From assembly GCA_937914785.1 (NCBI GenBank), contig CALGIV010000182.1, positions 1 to 5,158 on the forward strand: a DNA stretch of 5,158 nucleotides, written 5' to 3'. The position numbers and the translations under genes were made by a program. Positions 1 through 5,158 of the stretch are shown here, in pieces. The notes below the pieces were generated by a model that worked only from the letters and a program-made list of their open reading frames with translations, was not told the origin of the DNA and made no database searches. The stretch is from an uncultured Eubacteriaceae bacterium (GTDB lineage Bacteria > Bacillota > Clostridia > Eubacteriales > UBA1433). How positions within the stretch are numbered: position 1 is the first letter of the stretch; each line of letters begins with the position of its first letter.

Positions 1-1164
1 GAAAGTATTGCAATTAAGCGCCCTGTCGGCAGGGTGAATAACCGCGATGTAGCGGAGCGGCTCGTTCGGACGGCCCGGTCGTTTGGCTGTGCAGTCGAGC
101 GCCTGCCTTTTGCGTGTAAGACGTGGACGAATGGACCGTCTTCGCTGAGGGTGGACGGCAGGCAAATTGATATCGGCGCAAGCCCGTTTTCGCGTGCTGT
201 AAAAGGCGAAGGCGCCTTGGTGTTTATTGAGGATATCGGGCAGTTGCGTGTCGCAGATATCAAGGGTGAGCTCGTCATGTTGCACGGTGCAATCGCCAAA
301 GAGCCGATCATGCCGAAGGATTTTCCTTATTACTATCCTGCGGAACACCAAGAGATGATAAGCCTGTTGGAGAACGGTCAGCCGCTTGCCGTTGTGGCGG
401 TTACAGGCAAGCACCCGATGTGCGGGCTGGAGCCGTTTGCGCTGTTTGAAGACGGTAATTTTTTAATCCCTGCAGCCTATACGGATAAGCGTGCATTAAA
501 AGCAATGGACGGCAGGCGTCAGGCAGAGATTACGATTGACTCAACGGTAGCAGAGGCGTTTGGAGAACAACCGCTGTTTTTTCTGGCGGGCGAAGAGGAG
601 ACGCGCGCCATTATCATCTGTGCGCATATGGATACGGCCTACAACACGCCCGGCGCGCTGGACAACGCATCTGGCGTATGCGTGATGTTGCGCCTGATGG
701 AGCTGCTTAAGGATAGAAAACGTCGGCGCCCTGTTGTGTTCATTCCGTTTAACGGAGAAGACTATTATGCCGTATCGGGGCAGCAGGCATATTTTTATAA
801 ATACCCACCGTCGAAAGAGGACATTGCGCTTGTTTTGAATATTGACGATATGGGGCATGTCGGATCAAAAAATGCGCTGTCGACTTACTGTATGGATGCG
901 CGGATGGAAGAGGTGATCGACGAGTTGATCGCACGAGATGCATATACTGTAAAGGGCCGGCCCTGGTATGAAAGCGATCATACGATGTTCGCGCAGCAGG
1001 GGATACGCTGTCTGGCTTTGGCCTCTTCGGATTTGACAGAGGAGACGGTAAAGCTGACGCACACGCCGGCAGATACGCCGGACAAAGTAGACTTTGCACT
1101 TGTCGAACAGGCGGCGCAGTTTGCCGTAAAGTTGTTTGAGCGGCTGGGTTATATCGGTGGATAG
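1..1164 (+). CDS. M28-family zinc metallopeptidase (aminopeptidase-like), 5' partial
   Basis: This is a probable co-catalytic two-zinc exopeptidase that would release N-terminal residues from peptides; its substrate cannot be told from sequence. The frame is open to base 1, and the residues before the first GTG (position 34) include RPVGR followed by NNRDVAERL, which resembles the usual M28 opening RPxGSxxN. The true start is therefore probably upstream, and no ribosome binding site fits the GTG. Counting from that GTG, all M28 ligand positions are present: H198 in AHMDT, D210 in GALDNASG, the catalytic pair E242-D243 in NGEDYY, D271 in LNIDDMG, H343 in LTHTPADTPD, plus the conserved SDH at 314-316. 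Residues about 70-150 look like an inserted PA-type (protease-associated) segment. The second residue of the catalytic pair is Asp, where most M28 enzymes have Glu. Whether it has a signal peptide is unknown because the N-terminus is missing. It ends in TAG and converges on the Pho operon, with no evident functional link. Family assignment is firm; the substrate is not. Confidence 0.88.
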   Translation, partial: ESIAIKRPVGRVNNRDVAERLVRTARSFGCAVERLPFACKTWTNGPSSLRVDGRQIDIGASPFSRAVKGEGALVFIEDIGQLRVADIKGELVMLHGAIAKEPIMPKDFPYYYPAEHQEMISLLENGQPLAVVAVTGKHPMCGLEPFALFEDGNFLIPAAYTDKRALKAMDGRRQAEITIDSTVAEAFGEQPLFFLAGEEETRAIIICAHMDTAYNTPGALDNASGVCVMLRLMELLKDRKRRRPVVFIPFNGEDYYAVSGQQAYFYKYPPSKEDIALVLNIDDMGHVGSKNALSTYCMDARMEEVIDELIARDAYTVKGRPWYESDHTMFAQQGIRCLALASSDLTEETVKLTHTPADTPDKVDFALVEQAAQFAVKLFERLGYIGG

Positions 1165-1170
1165 GGAATG

Positions 1171-1205
1171 AAAAATCCTGCGGCACGCGACAGCGACCAC
1201 AGGAT
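1171..1205 (-). terminator. Rho-independent terminator of the pst-pho operon
   Basis: Reading the minus strand, ATCCTGTGG (1205-1197) pairs with CCGCAGGAT (1183-1175), giving nine base pairs with one G-U wobble. The 13-nt loop can add an inner CGC/GCG stem. It is followed directly by TTTT (1174-1171), then CATT. The hairpin starts 32 nt past the phoR stop, as expected for the end of the operon. On the plus strand the wobble becomes a C-A mismatch and no T-run follows, so it should act on the Pho operon and not on the peptidase gene. The T-tract is short, so efficiency may be moderate. Confidence 0.75.
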
Positions 1206-1227
1206 AAAAAAACGATGTGGGGCAGAT

Positions 1228-1257
1228 CCATAAGCCTTTATGATGGAAAGGTTATGG
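1228..1257 (-). other. Hairpin spanning the phoR stop codon
   Basis: On the minus strand, CCATAACCTTT (1257-1247) can pair with AAAGG (1239-1235) and TTATGG (1233-1228), with a single bulged C opposite 1234 and a 7-nt loop. This gives an 11-bp stem. The TAA stop of phoR (1240-1238) lies at the loop/stem boundary. No T-run follows directly on either strand, so it is not a standard terminator by itself. It could protect the 3' end of the mRNA or be coincidental; the stem is rather AT-rich. Confidence 0.4.
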
Positions 1258-2911
1258 TAATGCGCGTGCCTCTATTGGGCTCGCTGACAGTCTCGATGGT
1301 GGCATTGTGATAAGCCGCGCTGTGTTTGACGATGGAAAGCCCCAAGCCTGTGCCGGCCGGCATATAGGGGCGCTTTACGCGGTAGAAACGTTCGAATACG
1401 CGTTCCAGTTCTTCTTTTGTGATGCCGATGCCGGTATCTGTAATCGTAAAAACCTTACCCTGCGGCGTCTGCTCGAGTAAAATATCGATGCTGCCGCCGG
1501 GGTGATTGTATTTAATCGCATTGTCGATGAGGTTGGCGATCATTTCGTCAAGGAGTTGTTTGACACCCTGCACAAAAAGCGGCGTGCCGGTAAGGGTTAC
1601 TGCAAGCTCTTTCTGCCTGATCTGCGTGCCTGAGCGTGTGAGGATGGTTTCGGTAAGTGCATAAAGATCGACGGCTTCTTCGATCAGGCGCGGCTCACTC
1701 TCGTCGAGATGAGAGATTTTGATGATGTCCTCGACGAGCTCAATTAAGCGATGCGTTTCTTCATAGATGCTTTTAGCGAAGCGCGGCACATCTTTTTCTT
1801 CAACGAGGCCGTCTTTCATAATCTCGGCATAGCCGCTGATGGCTGTCAGCGGTGTTTTTAATTCATGCGAAACGTTGGCCGAGAATTCGCGGCGCATCGC
1901 TTCCCGCGCCTGACGTTCCGTGACGTCGATGATAAGCAAAACGGCCCCGTTGATGTTCCCATCTTTGAAGATGGGATTTAAAAACAATTGCAGATAGCGC
2001 GTGTTGATCTGCAGCATCGTGGTGGCGCGTTCGCCTTTCAGCGCTGTTTTGACCGCATCCTGAAAGGCGCTGCTGCGGTTAAAGAGCAGGACGCTCTTGT
2101 TTAAATATTGCCGTGCGCTTTCGTCGACATCGAGCAGTTCGACAGCGCTTTTGTTGTAAGAGAGCACGCGGCGGTAGATGTCGAGTACGACGACACCTTC
2201 GCGCATGTTTTCTGTAATAGTCAAAAATTGCGCCTGTTTTAAATTCATCGCATCAGCTTGGGACTTTAAGGTTTCCTGTTGCCGGACGATGCGTGTCAGC
2301 AGTGGCGCCATCTCTTCGTATACATCGGTCTCTTTCGGGTGATCGAGGTCTATTTCGTTGATGGGTTTTACGATCGCCTTCGTCTGGTAGCGCGCGATAA
2401 AGGTGGAGATGAGGATGACGATCAACGTGATCAATATCAATACCGGCAAAAGCTTGAACATCAGGCGGTATACACTGTCGATGGTGTTGGCGGCGCGCAG
2501 TACCTGGCCGTTTTTTAATAAAATGGCGCAGTAAAATGTCTTCTGCCTCAGCGTTTCGCTCATACGTTCATCTTCACCGATGCCATATAGAAAAGCTTCC
2601 TGCACTTCTTTGCGTTCCGCATGGTTTTCCATCTGTGCCGGATCTTCAAAGTTGTCGAACAAGACAGCACCATCGGTATCGATCAGCGTCAATCTGGCCG
2701 ATGTTTCGTCTTTGGCCACGTTTAAGTAAGCCTCCACGTCGACACCGTAATCGAGAGCGGAGGCAATGTAGCCGGTTTCGTCGTGGACGAATTGACGCAG
2801 CATAGCATAAGTATTATTGTAAGATGCCCTTAAGACAAAAAGAGCTGTAAGCAATACGCTGATAACTGTGATAAGGATAAAATTACGATGTATTTTACGT
2901 CTCAGTTTCAT
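1238..2911 (-). CDS. phoR: PhoR-type phosphate sensor histidine kinase
   Basis: This is a membrane sensor kinase (557 aa) that should autophosphorylate under phosphate limitation and pass phosphate to the adjacent PhoB. Domains in order: a membrane segment at about residues 10-28; an extracytoplasmic region at about 30-149; a second membrane segment at about 151-173; a short degenerate HAMP-like linker (IVKPINEIDLD, about 180-190, then a predicted coil to about 225); a PAS domain at about 226-335; HisKA with phosphoacceptor H349 in SHELKTP; and HATPase_c with the N box (N460, N464), G1 box DTGIGI (D492), F box FERFYR (506-511) and G2 box GTGLGLS (520-526). Every kinase motif is intact. The ATG lies in a 4-nt ATGA overlap with the phoB stop, 6 nt after a GGGAGG ribosome binding site, which settles the start. 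It is the last gene of the operon. The PhoR name rests on the pst-phoU-phoB context plus domain order; by sequence alone it could be called a WalK/PhoR-like kinase. Confidence 0.9.
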   Translation of the reverse strand: MKLRRKIHRNFILITVISVLLTALFVLRASYNNTYAMLRQFVHDETGYIASALDYGVDVEAYLNVAKDETSARLTLIDTDGAVLFDNFEDPAQMENHAERKEVQEAFLYGIGEDERMSETLRQKTFYCAILLKNGQVLRAANTIDSVYRLMFKLLPVLILITLIVILISTFIARYQTKAIVKPINEIDLDHPKETDVYEEMAPLLTRIVRQQETLKSQADAMNLKQAQFLTITENMREGVVVLDIYRRVLSYNKSAVELLDVDESARQYLNKSVLLFNRSSAFQDAVKTALKGERATTMLQINTRYLQLFLNPIFKDGNINGAVLLIIDVTERQAREAMRREFSANVSHELKTPLTAISGYAEIMKDGLVEEKDVPRFAKSIYEETHRLIELVEDIIKISHLDESEPRLIEEAVDLYALTETILTRSGTQIRQKELAVTLTGTPLFVQGVKQLLDEMIANLIDNAIKYNHPGGSIDILLEQTPQGKVFTITDTGIGITKEELERVFERFYRVKRPYMPAGTGLGLSIVKHSAAYHNATIETVSEPNRGTRITITFPS

Positions 2912-3579
2912 AAATTGCCTCCCATTTTATAGCCGACGCCGCGAACGGTTTGGATGTAGTCGCCACAGGAGCCCAGTTTTGCGCGCAAAGACCGGATGTG
3001 GACGTCGACGGTGCGTGTTTCGGTCATATGTTCATAACCCCAAATGCTTTGCAGGAGCATATCGCGCGTGAAGACTTTTTCAGCATTTTCCGCAAGCAGG
3101 CATAACAACGCAAATTCTTTATGGGTTAATGCCAGCCTTTCTTCGTCGATTGCGGCGGTGTGGCGCGACTTGTCGATTGTAAGCTTTCCGATGCGGATTG
3201 GCGCGACTTCGTCCTTTGCGCTGCGGCGCAGTACGGCTTTGATGCGTGAGATCAATTCCATCATGCCAAACGGCTTGGTGATGTAGTCATCCGCGCCGCT
3301 GTCCAAGCCGACGATGATGTTGTATTCACTGCCTTTGGCTGTCAGCATAATGACAGGAATCTCCCGCGTGCGCGCGGACAAGCGGATGCGTTTTAAGATT
3401 TCGATGCCGTCGTCGTCCGGCAGCATAATGTCTAAAAGGATGAGAGAGGGGAGTTGCTTTTGCAGCATCGACAAAAAGCTTTCGGCATCGGGAAAACCGA
3501 CGGCATCAAAACCGGATTTTTTTAACGTATAGACGATGAGTTCGCGAATGCTGGCTTCATCTTCGACGCAGTAGATCAT
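2908..3579 (-). CDS. phoB: PhoB-type response regulator (OmpR family)
   Basis: This is a cytoplasmic two-component transcription factor (223 aa) that, phosphorylated by PhoR, should activate phosphate-starvation genes including its own operon. The receiver domain covers about residues 1-118, with acidic pocket E6-D7, phosphoacceptor D50 in LLDIMLP, T80 and K102 (TKPF). The C-terminal winged-helix DNA-binding domain covers about 127-220, with IWGY (179-182), the recognition-helix region RTVDVHIRSLRAKL (189-202) and the closing wing VRGVGYK. The start is taken at the ATG at 3579 because MIYCVEDE begins the receiver fold directly and forms a 4-nt ATGA overlap with the phoU stop. An in-frame GTG at 3627 would add 16 non-conserved residues with no ribosome binding site. 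The best Shine-Dalgarno match (AAAGGG at 3596-3591) sits 11 nt away and is weak, so translation probably depends on coupling to phoU. The symbol phoB fits the context; Bacillus-style naming would be phoP. Confidence 0.92.
   Translation of the reverse strand: MIYCVEDEASIRELIVYTLKKSGFDAVGFPDAESFLSMLQKQLPSLILLDIMLPDDDGIEILKRIRLSARTREIPVIMLTAKGSEYNIIVGLDSGADDYITKPFGMMELISRIKAVLRRSAKDEVAPIRIGKLTIDKSRHTAAIDEERLALTHKEFALLCLLAENAEKVFTRDMLLQSIWGYEHMTETRTVDVHIRSLRAKLGSCGDYIQTVRGVGYKMGGNL
2918..2923 (-). promoter_or_regulatory. Ribosome binding site of phoR
   Basis: GGGAGG on the minus strand lies 6 nt before the phoR ATG, inside the 3' end of phoB. It fixes the phoR start and suggests phoR can initiate well independently of, or in addition to, coupling through the ATGA overlap. 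Confidence 0.75.
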
Positions 3580-4226
3580 ATTTTTCGTTTCCCTTTGTGT
3601 ACGCCGGTGATGGCAAAGACCACCCACTCGGCAATATTGACGGCGTGGTCGCCGATTCGTTCAAAGTATTTTGCTGTCATAAGCAGGTCGATTGCATACT
3701 CGCCGCTCTGGCGGTCGCGTACGATGAGCTCGATGAGTTCGTCTTTAATTTTGTTAAACAGGCCGTCTACGATATCGTCGTAGGCGATGACGCTTTTGGC
3801 GAGCTCCAGGTTCTGATGTACAAAGGCGTCGACGGCAGTCGTGACCATTTTGACCGTCGCGCGGGCCATATCGGAAATATCGACATTATTGACGGCGGTA
3901 ATATTGTCCAGTTTGATAATTTCGGCAATATCGGCCACCTGATCGCCGATGCGCGCCATATCGGTAACCATTTTCAATGCCGAGGATATTTGGCGCAGAT
4001 CACTTGCTACGGGCTGTTGGCGCAAGAGCAGCTTTAAGCAGAGGCGTTCGACGGCGCGTTCCTTGTTGTCGATTTCTTCATTGATGCGAATCGCGTCTTC
4101 AATCAGCGATTCATCGCCGTTGAACAGCGCTGTGGAAATGTTTTCGATCGCCTCCTCGCACAGCGCGCCGAGCTTTATAAGTTCTGTATGCAGCGTATCG
4201 AGCTGCTGATCGAATTTGCTTCTCAT
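3576..4226 (-). CDS. phoU: Phosphate signalling regulator PhoU
   Basis: PhoU is a peripheral cytoplasmic all-helical protein that, in studied bacteria, restrains PhoR signalling and Pst transport when phosphate is ample. This copy is 216 aa, normal for the family. It shows the two-repeat layout with a metal-cluster motif in each half: D89-MARIGD-Q-VAD-I-AE (89-102) in the first, and FERIGDHAVNIAE (188-200) in the second. The start is the ATG at 4226, which shares its A with the pstB stop (TGATG) and lies 8 nt after GGGAGG. A TTG one codon earlier (4229) would also be readable but is less likely. The C-terminus is basic (HKGKRKI) and its stop overlaps the phoB start by 4 nt. Its place between pstB and phoB matches its role as the link between transporter and kinase. 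Confidence 0.95.
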   Translation of the reverse strand: MRSKFDQQLDTLHTELIKLGALCEEAIENISTALFNGDESLIEDAIRINEEIDNKERAVERLCLKLLLRQQPVASDLRQISSALKMVTDMARIGDQVADIAEIIKLDNITAVNNVDISDMARATVKMVTTAVDAFVHQNLELAKSVIAYDDIVDGLFNKIKDELIELIVRDRQSGEYAIDLLMTAKYFERIGDHAVNIAEWVVFAITGVHKGKRKI

Positions 4227-4975
4227 CAACCAAACCTCCCTGTAATATAATCCTCTGTCCGTTTGTCGGACGGCATAGAAAACAGCGTCTCCGTCTTGTT
4301 GTATTCAATGAGTTCGCCGAGCAGGAGAAAGGCCGTCCGGTCGGAAATACGCGCGGCCTGCTGCATATTATGCGTTACGATAATAATAGTATAATCTTTT
4401 TTTAATTCCATTACAAGATCTTCGATTTTGGACGTCGATATGGGGTCCAGCGCGCTGGTCGGCTCATCCATCAGCAGCACATCCGGCTTGACGGCAAGTG
4501 CGCGGGCGATGCACAGGCGCTGCTGCTGGCCGCCTGATAAGTCGAGCGCGTTCTTTTTCAGGCGGTCTTTGACTTCATCCCACAGCGTTGCGCCGCGCAA
4601 AGATTCTTCGACAATTGCATCGAGGCGTACGCGCTGGTGGATACCGTGGGTGCGCGGGCCGAAAGCGATGTTGTCATAGATACTCATCGGAAAAGGGTTC
4701 GCCCGCTGAAAGACCATACCAACCCGTTTGCGCAACAGGTTTACCTCGTAGTCTTTAAAAATATTCTGCTCGTCTAAGAAGATTTTTCCCGTTACGCGGC
4801 AGCCCTCGACGAGGTCATTCATCCGATTGATGCACTTGATCAACGTGGATTTTCCGCAGCCCGAAGGGCCGATAAAAGCGATGATTTCATTGGCGGGAAC
4901 GGCCAGAGAAATGTTTTTAAGCATATGAAAATCTCCGTAGAATAAATCTAATTCCTCGATTCTGATCTTTTCCAT
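4226..4975 (-). CDS. pstB: Phosphate ABC transporter ATP-binding protein PstB
   Basis: PstB is the ATPase subunit of the high-affinity phosphate importer, working as a dimer on the cytoplasmic face of the PstC-PstA permease. The 249-aa protein has full family length and all motifs: Walker A GPSGCGKST (36-44), Q-loop Q90 in VFQRANPFPMSIYDN, the signature LSGGQQQRLCIARAL (146-160), Walker B VLLMDE with catalytic E171, the D-loop SALDP (174-178) and H-loop H202 in VTHNMQQA. The NPFPMSIYDNIAFGPR stretch and the LWDEVKDRL stretch are diagnostic of PstB rather than other ABC ATPases. The ATG at 4975 lies 8 nt after AGAGGT, which overlaps the pstA stop codon. The stop overlaps the phoU ATG by one base. 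Nothing suggests loss of activity. Confidence 0.97.
   Translation of the reverse strand: MEKIRIEELDLFYGDFHMLKNISLAVPANEIIAFIGPSGCGKSTLIKCINRMNDLVEGCRVTGKIFLDEQNIFKDYEVNLLRKRVGMVFQRANPFPMSIYDNIAFGPRTHGIHQRVRLDAIVEESLRGATLWDEVKDRLKKNALDLSGGQQQRLCIARALAVKPDVLLMDEPTSALDPISTSKIEDLVMELKKDYTIIIVTHNMQQAARISDRTAFLLLGELIEYNKTETLFSMPSDKRTEDYITGRFG
4235..4240 (-). promoter_or_regulatory. Ribosome binding site of phoU
   Basis: GGGAGG on the minus strand, within the last codons of pstB, lies 8 nt before the ATG at 4226 and 5 nt before the alternative TTG at 4229. The spacing and start-codon strength favour the ATG. Confidence 0.75.
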
Positions 4976-4981
4976 GGGCGT

Positions 4982-5158
4982 TTACCTCTTCATCAATTTC
5001 TTTGCTAAAAATCCTGAAAACCAGTTGATGAGCAATACGATCACGAGCAGGACGACGGCCGTGGCGTAAGCTTTATCGATGTGCAGTCCTTCACTGGACA
5101 GCGTGTACATATGCACGGACAACGTACGCGTGGGAGATAACAGGCTGCCGGGCAATTC
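4982..5158 (-). CDS. pstA: Phosphate ABC transporter permease PstA, C-terminal part
   Basis: Only the last 58 codons lie in the window; the gene continues past the right edge. The minus-strand frame from base 5158 reads ELPGSLLSPTRTLSVHMYTL, then SSEGLHIDKAYATAVVLLV and a hydrophobic stretch ending in the basic tail AKKLMKR and TAA (4984-4982). The SPTRTLSVHxYxLxSEG and AYATAVVLL motifs are typical of the PstA C-terminus, which crosses the membrane once (about fragment residues 31-51) and leaves a positively charged cytoplasmic end. PstA with PstC forms the transmembrane channel for phosphate. The stop is 6 nt before the pstB ATG and overlaps its ribosome binding site, so the two genes are co-transcribed and probably translationally coupled. 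pstC and pstS are expected just outside. Confidence 0.92.
   Translation of the reverse strand, partial: ELPGSLLSPTRTLSVHMYTLSSEGLHIDKAYATAVVLLVIVLLINWFSGFLAKKLMKR
4984..4989 (-). promoter_or_regulatory. Ribosome binding site of pstB
   Basis: AGAGGT on the minus strand lies 8 nt before the pstB ATG; its last base is the T of the pstA TAA stop. Ribosomes finishing pstA would therefore sit directly on this site, which favours re-initiation. Confidence 0.65.

Noticed and set aside
34..36. GTG as the start codon of the M28 peptidase
   Set aside because: The frame is open upstream to base 1 and the upstream residues match the family's N-terminal motif; no properly spaced ribosome binding site precedes the GTG.
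953..964. 12-bp perfect palindrome AGGGCCGGCCCT
   Set aside because: About one such palindrome is expected by chance in a window this size; it lies in coding sequence with no loop or spacing typical of an operator.
541..1231. Minus-strand open frames antisense to the M28 gene
   Set aside because: They overlap one another and a clearly conserved coding frame, and their products are low in domain-like character, rich in Arg, Pro and Ser, as is usual for shadow frames.
1351..1362. 12-bp palindrome TGCCGGCCGGCA, sharing GGCCGG with the one at 953
   Set aside because: It encodes part of the conserved G2 box region of PhoR, and the shared core is short and GC-rich; coincidence is enough.
11..1750. 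Repeated 10-mer CAATTAAGCG at 11-20 and 1741-1750
   Set aside because: Around a dozen 10-mer repeats are expected by chance in 5 kb, and the flanks do not match.
3580..3627. Extended PhoB N-terminus from a GTG at 3627
   Set aside because: The 16 extra residues lie wholly inside phoU, look unlike a receiver domain and have no ribosome binding site; the ATG at 3579 gives the usual short N-terminus.
3597..4037. Plus-strand 146-codon open frame antisense to phoU
   Set aside because: It lies wholly within phoU, a strongly conserved gene, and its translation shows no recognisable domain; it is a codon-bias shadow.
4227..4229. TTG at 4229 as the phoU start
   Set aside because: It would add one residue only, with a weaker codon and shorter spacing to GGGAGG than the ATG at 4226.
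4976..5158. Pho box or promoter for the operon
   Set aside because: The right edge is still inside pstA; the operon promoter must lie further upstream, and no repeat of Pho-box type is visible in the six-base pstA-pstB gap.

Overview
The window holds the downstream part of a phosphate-starvation (Pho) operon on the minus strand and, converging on it, the 3' part of a plus-strand metallopeptidase gene. Both the peptidase and the upstream-most Pho gene run off the window edges. Every base is in a gene except a 73-base gap at 1165-1237 and 6 bases between pstA and pstB. I see no mobile element, CRISPR array, tRNA or rRNA.

Layout from left to right: an M28-family zinc peptidase (1-1164, plus, 5' end missing); a short convergent intergenic region with a minus-strand terminator hairpin and a second hairpin across the phoR stop codon; then, all on the minus strand and so transcribed from right to left, pstA (C-terminal 58 residues, at the right edge), pstB, phoU, phoB and phoR. 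In transcription order the operon is (pstS-pstC presumably upstream)-pstA-pstB-phoU-phoB-phoR-terminator. Junctions are very tight: 6 nt between pstA and pstB, a 1-nt TGATG overlap between pstB and phoU, and 4-nt ATGA overlaps at phoU/phoB and phoB/phoR.

Together the genes form one phosphate circuit. PstA and PstB are the permease and ATPase of the high-affinity phosphate ABC importer. PhoU is the metal-binding negative regulator that, by family knowledge, links transporter state to the kinase. PhoR is the membrane sensor kinase with an extracytoplasmic region, a PAS domain and a complete kinase core. PhoB is the OmpR-type response regulator it phosphorylates. Having phoBR on the same transcript as the transporter implies autoregulation, although the operon promoter and any Pho box lie outside the window.

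The organism looks like a member of the Bacillota, most likely Clostridia. The reasons are the pst-phoU-phoB-phoR gene order, the strong GGGAGG ribosome binding sites, the short PhoB N-terminus (MIYCVEDE) and the abbreviated HAMP-like linker in PhoR. Base composition looks close to 50% GC by eye. I cannot name a genus, and Negativicutes are not excluded.

I do not see a convincing new biological system. The points worth a second look are the GED variant of the M28 catalytic pair, the degenerate HAMP and the extracytoplasmic domain of PhoR, the weak ribosome binding site of phoB, and the hairpin over the phoR stop codon.
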